A stretch of 19,572 nucleotides of DNA from CAYXXN01 sp964469055 (lineage in GTDB: Bacteria; Acidobacteriota; Thermoanaerobaculia; Multivoradales; JAHEKO01). The translations under genes were made by a program, and so were the position numbers. The first letter of the stretch is position 1. Each line of letters starts with the position of its first letter. The notes beneath the pieces were generated by a model that made no database searches, was not told the origin of the DNA, and saw nothing but the letters and a program-made list of their open reading frames with translations. The stretch lies in contig CAYXXN010000036.1 in the NCBI GenBank assembly GCA_964469055.1, positions 1 to 19,572 of the forward strand, given 5' to 3'. Below, in pieces: positions 1 to 6,608 of the stretch.

Positions 1-361
1 GACGCGCCAGCACGTGGCACGCGGCGCCCTCGTCGCCGCCGTCGGCGCGGATCACCCAGACAAACAGGAGCTCGAGCCAAGCCTGCTGGCCGACGCCGCC
101 ATCGTCGTGGACGCTCTCGAATCCTGCGCCGCTTCGGGCGAGCTGCATCACGCGCTCGCCGCCGGGGTCCTGCGGCGCGACCAAGTGCGGGCCGAGCTGC
201 ACGAGGTCGTGGCGGGTCAGAAGGCCGGGCGTCTCTCCGCCGACGAGGTCGTGATCTTCGATTCCACCGGCACGGCGCTCGAGGACGTGGCCGCCGCGGC
301 GGCGGTCTACCGGCGGGCGCTCGCCGGCGGCGCCGGCACGCCGATCGCCTTCGGGGCGTGA
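1..361 (+). CDS. Ornithine cyclodeaminase/mu-crystallin family protein, C-terminal part (5' truncated by window edge)
   Basis: The frame is open from the left edge, so the start lies outside the window; about 119 C-terminal residues of a family usually 310-340 long remain. Visible hallmarks are VGADHPDKQEL, which resembles the segment after the Rossmann glycine motif in this family, then GELHHAL, and the signature FDSTGTALEDVA near the end. The catalytic Asp of ornithine cyclodeaminase lies in that last motif and is present. Members are NAD(P)-dependent and include ornithine cyclodeaminase (L-ornithine to L-proline plus ammonia), archaeal-type alanine dehydrogenase, ketimine reductases and amino-acid synthases used in siderophore pathways. 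The C-terminal end alone cannot tell these apart. The next gene is 92 nt downstream behind its own candidate promoter, so it is probably a separate unit. Family assignment is firm; substrate is unknown. Confidence 0.85.
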   Translation, partial: TRQHVARGALVAAVGADHPDKQELEPSLLADAAIVVDALESCAASGELHHALAAGVLRRDQVRAELHEVVAGQKAGRLSADEVVIFDSTGTALEDVAAAAAVYRRALAGGAGTPIAFGA

Positions 362-402
362 GTCCGACACTGGCCACCCGACCGCCGCGCCGGTGACACA
401 CG

Positions 403-431
403 TAGTCAAGGGCTCGCCTGCCGCCTAGAAT
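403..431 (+). promoter_or_regulatory. Candidate sigma-70-type promoter for rmuC
   Basis: TAGTCA at 403-408 (4 of 6 matches to TTGACA) and TAGAAT at 426-431 (5 of 6 matches to TATAAT) are separated by exactly 17 nt and lie 22 nt upstream of the rmuC ATG. The spacer stands between two same-strand genes. The call rests on motif match and spacing only. Confidence 0.4.
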
Positions 432-453
432 CCCGCCGGACGCTCCTTCCGCG

Positions 454-1770
454 ATGCCCGCCTCATCCCTCTCCTGGCTCCTCGCCGGCCTCGCCATCGG
501 CGCCGTGCTGGGCTGGCTGCTGGCGCGCCTGGCGGCGGCCGGCCGCGCCGCCGCGGCCGCGGCGCGGGCGGGGGCCGAGGCCGAGCGCCGGCGCGAGCTC
601 GAGGCGGAGGTGACGGCCCTCGCGGAGCGCCTGCGCGCCACCGATCGCGACCTCGCCGTGGCCCAGCGCACGCTCGACGACCAAGGGCGCTTCGTCGAGC
701 AGTCGAAAAGGGAGCTCGAGGGCGCCTTCCGGAGCCTCGCCGACGAGGTCCTGCAAGGCAGCCAGCGGCAGTTCTTGAGTCTGGCCGAGCAGCGCCTCGG
801 CACGGCCCGCGCCGAGGCGGCCGCCGACCTCGAGGCGCGCAAGAAGGCCGTCGAGGCGCTCCTCGCCCCGCTGACCGACACCCTCGGCCGGCTCGACCAT
901 CGCACGGGCGAGCTCGAGCGGGCCCGCCAAGACGCCTACGCGCGGCTCGACGAGCAGGTGCGCCACCTCGCCGCAACCAGCGCCGAGCTGCAGGAGCGCA
1001 CCACCTCGCTCGCCACCGCCTTGAAGGGCAGTCCGGGCAAGGGCCGGTGGGGCGAGCTCGCGCTGCGCAACATCGCCGAGCTCGCCGGAATGACGGCGCG
1101 CTGCGACTTCGACGAGCAGAGCGCCGTCGACGGCGGCGGCCGCCCGGACATGACCGTGCACTTGCCGGGCGACCGCCACCTGGCCGTCGACGCCAAGGCG
1201 CCGCTGCGCGCTTACCTGGAAGCCTCGCAGGCGGTCGACCCCCAAGCCCGCGAGCGGGCGATGGACGAGCACGTCGCCAACCTGCGCAAGCACGTGCGCG
1301 AGCTGGCGGCGCGCGATTACGCCGCCGCCCTCGGCGGCGCGGTCGATCTCGTCGTCCTCTTCCTGCCCGGCGATCCCTACCTGGCCGCCGCCTTCGAGCG
1401 GGCTCCTGACCTGCAGGTCGAGGCCCTGCGCGAGAAGGTCCTGATCGCGACGCCGACCACGCTCATCGCGCTGCTGCGCACGGTCGCCATCTACTGGCAG
1501 CAGCACTCCCTGGCTGAGCACGCCCAGGACATCGCGACGACCGCGCAGGAGCTCTACGAGCGGGCCGCCCTCCTCGGCGAGCACCTGGGCAACGTCGGCC
1601 ACGGGCTCGGCGCCGCCGTCGAGGCCTACAACGCGGCCGTCGGCTCGTTCCGCTCCCGGCTGCTGCCCATGGCGAGCCGTCTGGAGGCGCTCGAAGTCGT
1701 CGAGCACAGCAAGCGCAAGCTCGACGCGCCCGAGCCGGTCGCCGAGGCGCCGCGCTCCCTCGAGCCGTGA
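454..1770 (+). CDS. rmuC: DNA recombination protein RmuC homologue
   Basis: 438 residues. An N-terminal hydrophobic segment (about residues 7-28) is a likely membrane anchor. A long Ala/Glu/Arg-rich coiled coil follows (about 30-190), then the RmuC domain with its hallmark KGRWGE (196-201), a GGGRPDM segment (227-233) and AVDAKAPL (244-251). The family has a PD-(D/E)XK nuclease-like fold; the Asp and Lys in VDAK fit that core. In E. coli RmuC limits recombination between short inverted repeats; its biochemical activity is poorly defined. Length and domain order are normal for the family. ATG at 454 is chosen because the membrane anchor begins a few residues later; no clear Shine-Dalgarno sequence is present. 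The stop overlaps the GTG of the next gene by 4 nt, so the two are likely co-transcribed although no functional link is obvious. Confidence 0.93.
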   Translation: MPASSLSWLLAGLAIGAVLGWLLARLAAAGRAAAAAARAGAEAERRRELEAEVTALAERLRATDRDLAVAQRTLDDQGRFVEQSKRELEGAFRSLADEVLQGSQRQFLSLAEQRLGTARAEAAADLEARKKAVEALLAPLTDTLGRLDHRTGELERARQDAYARLDEQVRHLAATSAELQERTTSLATALKGSPGKGRWGELALRNIAELAGMTARCDFDEQSAVDGGGRPDMTVHLPGDRHLAVDAKAPLRAYLEASQAVDPQARERAMDEHVANLRKHVRELAARDYAAALGGAVDLVVLFLPGDPYLAAAFERAPDLQVEALREKVLIATPTTLIALLRTVAIYWQQHSLAEHAQDIATTAQELYERAALLGEHLGNVGHGLGAAVEAYNAAVGSFRSRLLPMASRLEALEVVEHSKRKLDAPEPVAEAPRSLEP

Positions 1771-3236
1771 GCGAGGTAGACGCGAGGCACCAACGCCTCC
1801 TGGCGCTCGCCGCCCTCCTCGCCTTCGCCCTCGCTTTCCAGGGCAGCCGTGGGCTGTGGGAGCCCGACGAGGGGCGCTACAGCGCCGTCGCCGTCGAGAT
1901 GGTCGAGGGCGGCGACTGGCTGACACCCCGGCTCAACGACCGGGTCCCCCACTTCACGAAACCGCCGCTCACCTACTGGCTGCTCGCCGGCTCGGTGGCC
2001 GCCTTCGGCGCCAACGAGTGGGCGCTGCGCCTGCCGAACGCCTTGGCCTTCGCCGGCACGGTCCTGCTCGTCCTCGGCATCGGCCGTCGCCTGGTTCCGC
2101 AGCGCCCCGAGCTCGCGGCCCTGATCCACGCCACCTCGCTCCTGCCCTTCGTCGCCGCCAATGCGCTCACCACCGACACGTTGCTCACCCTGTGGGAGAC
2201 CCTCGCCGTCTTCGGCTTCGTCGCCGCGTTCTGGGACGTTCCCCACAACCGCTGGGGGATCCCCCTCATGTGGGCCGGCTTCGCGCTGACGATGCTGACC
2301 AAGGGCCCGCCCGGGCTGCTGCCGTTGCCGGCGCTCGCCGTTTACCTCGTTGCGGCCAGCGGCTTCCGCGCGCTGCGCCGCCTCGCATCGCCCCTTGGGC
2401 TCGCCCTCTTCGCCCTGCTCGGGCTCGGCTGGTACGCCCTCGCCGCGGCGACCCATCCCGGCCTGCTCGACTACTGGCTCGGTGGGGAGGTGGTGGGCCG
2501 CGCGGCCGGCGCCTTCCAGAGCAAGACCCACCTGCGCGGGGCGCTCGAGGTTTACGGCCCGATCCTCCTGGCCGGGCCGCTGCCCTGGAGCCTCGTCGCA
2601 CTCGCCAGCTGGGCGCGGCGAGGGCGGTTCGGGAGCAGTGAGTCCGTCCCCGGGCGGCCCGCTCTCCTGCTCACCCTGTGGCTGTTCCTCCCTCTCGCCG
2701 CGTTCGCCCTCGCCCCGGCGCGGCTCGAGCTCTACCTCGTGCCGCTCGCCGTGCCGGCCTCGCTCCTCCTGGCCCGCTTCCTGGCGCCGCGCTGGCGCTG
2801 GACGCGGCCCACCGTCGCCCTCGTCGGCCTGTGGGTCCTCGCCCTCGTGATCCTGCGCTGGGGCGGCGGCTGGTGGCCCAACGAGAAGCGCGACGGCCGC
2901 GCCTTCGCCGCCGAGGTCGCGCGGCAGCTCCCGCAACGGCCCGAAGTCGCCGTCTTCGTCGACTCCCTGCCTCGCTGGAGCCTGGCGGTCTACCTCGACT
3001 GCGAAGTCGATTCGGTCGATCTCGCCATCGACCGCCGCGCCAAGGAAGGGCCGCGCTACGCCCCGCTGCACGCAAACCTCGGCGAGCTGCTCGAGCGGGC
3101 TCGCGGTGACACCGTCTTCTTCGTGCCGACGGGCTCGGAGCCCCGGTTCGCGAATGCGCTCGCCGCCGCGGACAGGAGCGCCGAGCGGGTCGGCCGGGTG
3201 CTCGATCTCGGGCTCTTCCTCCTCGCCCCGGAGTGA
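1767..3236 (+). CDS. GT39-family (ArnT/PMT-like) lipid-linked sugar glycosyltransferase
   Basis: 489 residues with many hydrophobic transmembrane segments. The first periplasmic loop carries the family signature EPDEGRYSAVAVEM (32-45), followed by GDWLTPRLNDRVPHFTKPPL, the conserved loop of ArnT-like enzymes. The acidic pair D34/E35 corresponds to the catalytic acidic region of GT39/GT83 proteins. These integral inner-membrane enzymes take a sugar from a polyprenyl phosphate carrier and transfer it on the periplasmic side to lipid A, protein or other lipids. The acceptor cannot be read from sequence; an ArnT-type lipid A modification is only one possibility. The GTG start at 1767 overlaps the rmuC stop by 4 nt (GTGA). 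The C-terminal region (about 385-489) is soluble-looking and likely periplasmic. It ends 14 nt before an N-filled assembly gap. Confidence 0.85.
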   Translation: MSEVDARHQRLLALAALLAFALAFQGSRGLWEPDEGRYSAVAVEMVEGGDWLTPRLNDRVPHFTKPPLTYWLLAGSVAAFGANEWALRLPNALAFAGTVLLVLGIGRRLVPQRPELAALIHATSLLPFVAANALTTDTLLTLWETLAVFGFVAAFWDVPHNRWGIPLMWAGFALTMLTKGPPGLLPLPALAVYLVAASGFRALRRLASPLGLALFALLGLGWYALAAATHPGLLDYWLGGEVVGRAAGAFQSKTHLRGALEVYGPILLAGPLPWSLVALASWARRGRFGSSESVPGRPALLLTLWLFLPLAAFALAPARLELYLVPLAVPASLLLARFLAPRWRWTRPTVALVGLWVLALVILRWGGGWWPNEKRDGRAFAAEVARQLPQRPEVAVFVDSLPRWSLAVYLDCEVDSVDLAIDRRAKEGPRYAPLHANLGELLERARGDTVFFVPTGSEPRFANALAAADRSAERVGRVLDLGLFLLAPE

Positions 3237-3250
3237 CCGCACCCGGCGCT

Positions 3251-3260
3251 NNNNNNNNNN
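3251..3260. other. Assembly gap (10 N)
   Basis: Ten consecutive N characters lie between the GT39 stop and the SDR gene. A round number of N usually marks a scaffold join of unknown true length, so extra sequence, including a gene or promoter element, may be missing here. Any translation across it is artificial. Confidence 0.95.
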
Positions 3261-3273
3261 CGCGCCATCCCCG

Positions 3274-3282
3274 TGCTACGCT
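3274..3282 (+). promoter_or_regulatory. Candidate extended -10 element upstream of the SDR gene
   Basis: TGC followed by TACGCT (3277-3282) fits an extended -10 (TGnTAnnnT), 67 nt upstream of the ATG at 3350. The expected -35 position falls in the N gap, so it cannot be checked. Weak call. Confidence 0.25.
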
Positions 3283-3349
3283 TTCACTTGCGCGTCGCTC
3301 GCCGGCCGCACCCACCCACCAGCTGCGTAGCGCCCCACCCGGAGCCCCC

Positions 3350-4390
3350 ATGCGCGTCCTCGTCACCGGCCACAACGGCTACATCGGCGCCGTCATGGCG
3401 CCGATGCTCGTGGCCGAGGGCTTCGACGTGGTCGGCCTCGACAGCAACCTCTTCGACGAGTGCCGCTTCGGCGCCGACCTGGCGGCCGTGCCGGCCATCG
3501 ACAAGGACCTGCGCGACGTCACCCGCGCGGATCTGGCGGGTTTCGACGCCGTCCTCCACCTGGCCGGCCTCTCCAACGATCCGCTCGGCAACCTCGACGC
3601 CGACCTGACCTACGCCATCAACCATCGCGGCTCCCTGCGCCTGGCCGAGCTGGCCAAGGAGGCCGGCGTGCGCCGCTTCCTCTTCTCCTCCTCCTGCTCG
3701 ACCTACGGCCAGGCCGGCGACGACTTCCTGGACGAGACCGCAGTGATGAACCCGGTCACCCCCTACGCCGAGTCGAAGGTCTGGCTCGAGCGCGACCTGG
3801 CGGCACTCGCCGACGACGATTTCAGCCCGGTCTACCTGAGAAACGCCACGGCGTACGGCGTTTCGCCGCGCCTGCGCCTCGACTTGGTGCTCAACAACCT
3901 CGTCGGGTGGGCCCTCACCACCGGCAAGGTCACCCTCCTCTCCGACGGCACGCCGTGGCGCCCGATCGTCCACATCGAGGACATCTCGCGCGCCTTCGTC
4001 GCGGCGCTCGAGGCGCCGCGCGAGGTCGTGCACGACCAGGCGTTCAACGTCGGTATCACCTCCGCCAACTACCGCATCCGCGAGCTGGCCGAGATCGTCG
4101 CCGAGACCGTGCCCGGCTCGACGATCGAGATCGTCCCCGGCGCCGGCCCGGACAAGCGCTGCTACCGCGTCGACTGCGGCAAGATCGAGCGCCTGCTCCC
4201 CGACTTCCAGCCGGTGTGGGACGCGCGGCGAGGCGCGCGCGAGATCTACGACGCCTATCGGCGGCTCGACATGACGGCGGAGGTCTTCCACGGGCCGCGC
4301 TACACGCGTCTGAAGCACCTCCAGGGCTTGCTCGACTCCGGTCGCCTGGCACCCGACCTGCGCTGGGCGGCCACAGCCGTCTCGGTGTGA
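3350..4390 (+). CDS. NAD-dependent sugar-nucleotide epimerase/dehydratase (extended SDR)
   Basis: 346 residues from ATG 3350. The nucleotide-binding motif GHNGYIG is at 7-13, the active-site serines are in SSSCS (113-117) and the YxxxK pair is Y139/K143 in YAESK. Also present are LSNDPLGN, DGTPWRPIVHIEDI and FNVG, which place it in the extended SDR family with UDP-glucose 4-epimerase and dTDP-hexose enzymes. These act on nucleotide sugars in the cytoplasm by NAD-dependent oxidation at C4; the exact reaction and substrate are not determinable here. An upstream in-frame extension would run across the N gap and is rejected; the Rossmann fold starts right at this ATG. The stop overlaps the following methyltransferase GTG by 4 nt, which suggests the two products act in one pathway. 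It is distinct from RmlB, which is encoded later in the window. Confidence 0.88.
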   Translation: MRVLVTGHNGYIGAVMAPMLVAEGFDVVGLDSNLFDECRFGADLAAVPAIDKDLRDVTRADLAGFDAVLHLAGLSNDPLGNLDADLTYAINHRGSLRLAELAKEAGVRRFLFSSSCSTYGQAGDDFLDETAVMNPVTPYAESKVWLERDLAALADDDFSPVYLRNATAYGVSPRLRLDLVLNNLVGWALTTGKVTLLSDGTPWRPIVHIEDISRAFVAALEAPREVVHDQAFNVGITSANYRIRELAEIVAETVPGSTIEIVPGAGPDKRCYRVDCGKIERLLPDFQPVWDARRGAREIYDAYRRLDMTAEVFHGPRYTRLKHLQGLLDSGRLAPDLRWAATAVSV

Positions 4391-5163
4391 GCGTCGAGGC
4401 GACGCGACCCACGGTCGGGGTGGGCGAGGACGGACGCACGCTCGTCCGCATGGGGCGCGCCGTCTTCCGCCTCCGCGACCTCCTCTTCCCACTCCTCTTC
4501 TTCTCGCTCGCCTTCGCCGGCCAGCCGCTGGTATCGCCAGGGCCGGTCGATCGCGCCCTCGATCTCCTGGGGCTCGGCGTCCTGCTCACCGGCCAGCTCC
4601 TGCGCGTCCTGGTGATGGGGACGACCTACCTGCGGCGTGGGGGCCGCCGGCGCCAGGTCTTCGCCGACTCGCTCGCCCAGGAGGGCCTCTTCGCCCACTG
4701 CCGCAACCCGCTCTACTTCGGGAACCTCCTCGCCGTCGCCGGCCTCGCCCTGGTGCGCAACGCCTGGCCGTTCTACCTCGTCGCCGTGCCCCTCTTCCTC
4801 TTCCTCTACGCGAGCATCGTCGCCGCCGAGGAGGACTACCTCCTTCACCGCTTCGGCGCCGCCTACGAGGACTACCGCCGCCGCGTGCCGCGCTGGCGGC
4901 CGCGCCTGGCCGACCTCGGCCGCACCCTCGCAGCGCGCCCCTTCGACTGGCGCGGAGTCATCCGCGGCGAGTACAGCTCCCTCCACACCGGCCTCGTCAC
5001 CGCCCTCTTGCTGCTGATCTGGGAGGACTTCGAAGCCACCGGCTGGGCCGGCGCCAAACCGACCCTCCTCGCCTCCCTCGCCGTCTGGCTGCCGCTCGCC
5101 GTCCTCTACCTCGTGATCCTGGCCCGCAAGAAGGCCGGGCGCCTGGGGGCTGGGTACAGGTGA
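4387..5163 (+). CDS. Isoprenylcysteine carboxyl methyltransferase/phospholipid methyltransferase (PEMT/ICMT) family membrane protein
   Basis: 258 residues from the GTG that overlaps the SDR stop (GTGA); an alternative ATG lies at 4450. Hydrophobic segments near 31-47 and 56-78 are followed by the family core CRNPLYFGN (105-113), a membrane hairpin (about 115-147), the AEED acidic motif (147-150) and YEDYRRRVPRW (160-170). In PEMT/ICMT enzymes the R-x-P-x-Y and Glu-Glu elements bind S-adenosylmethionine. These integral membrane enzymes methylate small lipids, prenyl-cysteines or other hydrophobic substrates; here the substrate is unknown. The protein is longer than minimal family members. After the core it carries about 75 extra residues with two more hydrophobic segments (about 209-223 and 233-248). 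Coupling to an SDR sugar enzyme suggests methylation of an envelope lipid or lipid-linked sugar, which is inference. Confidence 0.82.
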   Translation: MSVEATRPTVGVGEDGRTLVRMGRAVFRLRDLLFPLLFFSLAFAGQPLVSPGPVDRALDLLGLGVLLTGQLLRVLVMGTTYLRRGGRRRQVFADSLAQEGLFAHCRNPLYFGNLLAVAGLALVRNAWPFYLVAVPLFLFLYASIVAAEEDYLLHRFGAAYEDYRRRVPRWRPRLADLGRTLAARPFDWRGVIRGEYSSLHTGLVTALLLLIWEDFEATGWAGAKPTLLASLAVWLPLAVLYLVILARKKAGRLGAGYR

Positions 5164-5269
5164 GGAACCACAGAAGAAGACAAAAGAAGATCGGGTAAGG
5201 GAAAAAGAGGCTGATCTGTTTCTTGTTGTTCCTTTCTTACCCGATCTGTTTTGTTTTTCGGTTCAACGC
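5164..5269. other. Convergent AT-rich spacer with large imperfect inverted repeat
   Basis: This 106-nt spacer separates two converging genes and is far richer in A/T than anything around it. AGATCGGGTAAG (5188-5199) is perfectly complementary to CTTACCCGATCT (5236-5247), leaving a 36-nt loop. ACAAAA (5180-5185) pairs further out with TTTTGT (5249-5254) past a small internal bulge, and T-runs follow. It may serve as a terminator for both genes, although the arms are too A/T-rich and the loop too long for a classic intrinsic terminator. It could equally be a small non-autonomous repeat element. See the related copy at 14985-15031. Confidence 0.6.
5184..5203 (+). repeat. Dispersed short repeat, copy A
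   Basis: AAGAAGATC (5184-5192) followed one base later by GGTAAGGGAA (5194-5203) matches the copy at 14985-15005 exactly in both blocks, with only the short linker differing. The similarity continues weakly on the 3' side (A/G-rich, then a second GATC). The same element read on the other strand also makes up the right arm of the inverted repeat at 5236-5247. Confidence 0.6.
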
Positions 5270-6604
5270 TCAGTCAGCCACATCGCGCCGGGACGCGCTG
5301 CCCGGAAGCTCGATGAGCTTCCAGTCGCCGAACGAGAGCTCGCGCTCGGCGAATTGGTAGACGATGACCTCGACGCCGTCGAGCCGGGCCGGGTCGGCGG
5401 CGAGCTCGCGGGCGAGCTCCTGGCGGGCGGTGTAGGCGCCGCCGGCGTTCTGGGCGATGCGATCGACGGGGCGGCCGAGGAACCAGGCGAGCTGCTCGGC
5501 GAGACCGGCCCCGCTCCCCCAGCCGAGCGCCGGGTCGGAGAACACGTTGGTGAAGCTGTCGCCCAGGAGGAGCACGGGAGCGCCGCGCTCCGGGCGCCAG
5601 AGGCGGCCGGCGGCGTCGAGCACCGGGTGAACGAGGACTTGCTGCGTCGGATAAAGCTCGCGCCCGCGCGGCAGCCGCAGCATGGCGGCGATGTCGCCGC
5701 GGCCCTCGACCGCCGCTTCGCGGCGGACCCAGCGCGGCACCGGATGCTCGCCACTCGCGAAGAGGGTCTCCAGACGCTCGGCCAGCGCCTCAGCAACTCG
5801 CTCCATGGCCGCCGGCGTCCAGTGCGTGTCGGCGGCGAGGAACGCGTGCCCAGCCTCTTTGCTTACCTGAACCAGCAGCGGTCCGACATCGAAAACTCCG
5901 ATCCCCGCCGTCTCGAGCCGGGCGCCGAGTTCGTTCCGGGAAATGTTCCGCGCCGGTGCCGCCCCTACGCCCACCCGCCGCGACAGCTTCTCGGGATGGA
6001 TCGACGCCTTGCCCGGCGCCGGCACGACGAGCAGCTCGATGCCCCGCGCCTCGAGCTCGCGGGCGAAACCGACGAGCGCGGGAAGCGGATCGGGCTGTGG
6101 CCGCTCTTCCCAGGCCACGCCGCCCAACGCCCGGTCCGCGAGCACGCGGGGCTCGAGGAAGCCGGGGCCCGTCACGTGGTCGACGTCGGGGCGATAGAAC
6201 AGCCAGCCGTCGCGCCCGAGGTAGGCCTGCTCGTTGCCGACACCGCCGACGCGAGTGAGGAGCCATTGTCCCCAGGGAAGGATCGCGCCGCGCAGCAGCG
6301 ACTCCTCCTCGAGCTGGCTCTCGAAGCGGTCGATGGCCACCAGCAGCCGGCGATTGGCGGCGAGGAAACCATCTGTCGGCGCGATCGCAGCAGCCTCGCG
6401 CAGGCCGACGGCGAGCACGGGTAGCGGGTCGAGCGGGCGCCGCTCCGGGTTCCGAGAGTTGGTCACGAGCTGCGCCACTGGCACCGCGGTGATCCCGAGG
6501 AGAAAGAAGAACGTCGCCGCGCGCGCGGCGGCCGGCCGCACATTGGTACGGCCCACCTCCTCCAGCGCCTGGCGCTCGCGACTCGGGATCGAAGGCTCGC
6601 TCAT
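5270..6604 (-). CDS. AlgJ/AlgX-like SGNH-fold O-acetyltransferase component
   Basis: 444 residues. After a basic, polar N-terminus a single hydrophobic segment (about 29-47) acts as signal anchor, putting the rest in the periplasm. AYLGRDGWLFYRPDVDH (127-143) resembles the start of AlgJ/AlgX SGNH-like domains. The catalytic elements are DTHW (D259, H261) and the nucleophile serine in LLLGDSFTN (S350). In alginate and related systems, AlgJ-type proteins work with the MBOAT protein AlgI to transfer acetyl groups onto hydroxyls of an exported polysaccharide. The MBOAT partner lies immediately upstream with a 4-nt gap. Rhamnose synthesis genes nearby suggest a rhamnose-containing polymer as acceptor, but no alginate genes are present, so an alg name would overstate the case. 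Family assignment is strong, acceptor unknown. Confidence 0.87.
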   Translation of the reverse strand: MSEPSIPSRERQALEEVGRTNVRPAAARAATFFFLLGITAVPVAQLVTNSRNPERRPLDPLPVLAVGLREAAAIAPTDGFLAANRRLLVAIDRFESQLEEESLLRGAILPWGQWLLTRVGGVGNEQAYLGRDGWLFYRPDVDHVTGPGFLEPRVLADRALGGVAWEERPQPDPLPALVGFARELEARGIELLVVPAPGKASIHPEKLSRRVGVGAAPARNISRNELGARLETAGIGVFDVGPLLVQVSKEAGHAFLAADTHWTPAAMERVAEALAERLETLFASGEHPVPRWVRREAAVEGRGDIAAMLRLPRGRELYPTQQVLVHPVLDAAGRLWRPERGAPVLLLGDSFTNVFSDPALGWGSGAGLAEQLAWFLGRPVDRIAQNAGGAYTARQELARELAADPARLDGVEVIVYQFAERELSFGDWKLIELPGSASRRDVAD

Positions 6605-6608
6605 GGCT

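Noticed and set aside
463..1926. 487-codon open frame antisense to rmuC
   Set aside because: Long antisense frames are expected in very GC-rich genes. The sequence is low-complexity Arg/Gly/Ala/Leu with no domain, while the plus strand encodes an unmistakable RmuC.
1626..3242. 538-codon antisense frame over the GT39 gene
   Set aside because: Composition (Gly/Glu/Arg/Gln-rich without structure) is that of a mirrored reading of a membrane protein gene; no recognisable motifs.
3233..3349. N-terminal extension of the SDR gene to 3233
   Set aside because: It would be translated through the N gap, and the Rossmann motif begins immediately after ATG 3350.
3460..4386. In-frame upstream extension of the methyltransferase
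   Set aside because: It runs through the SDR gene in another frame and is Arg/Pro-rich without homology; the GTG overlap start at 4387 is natural.
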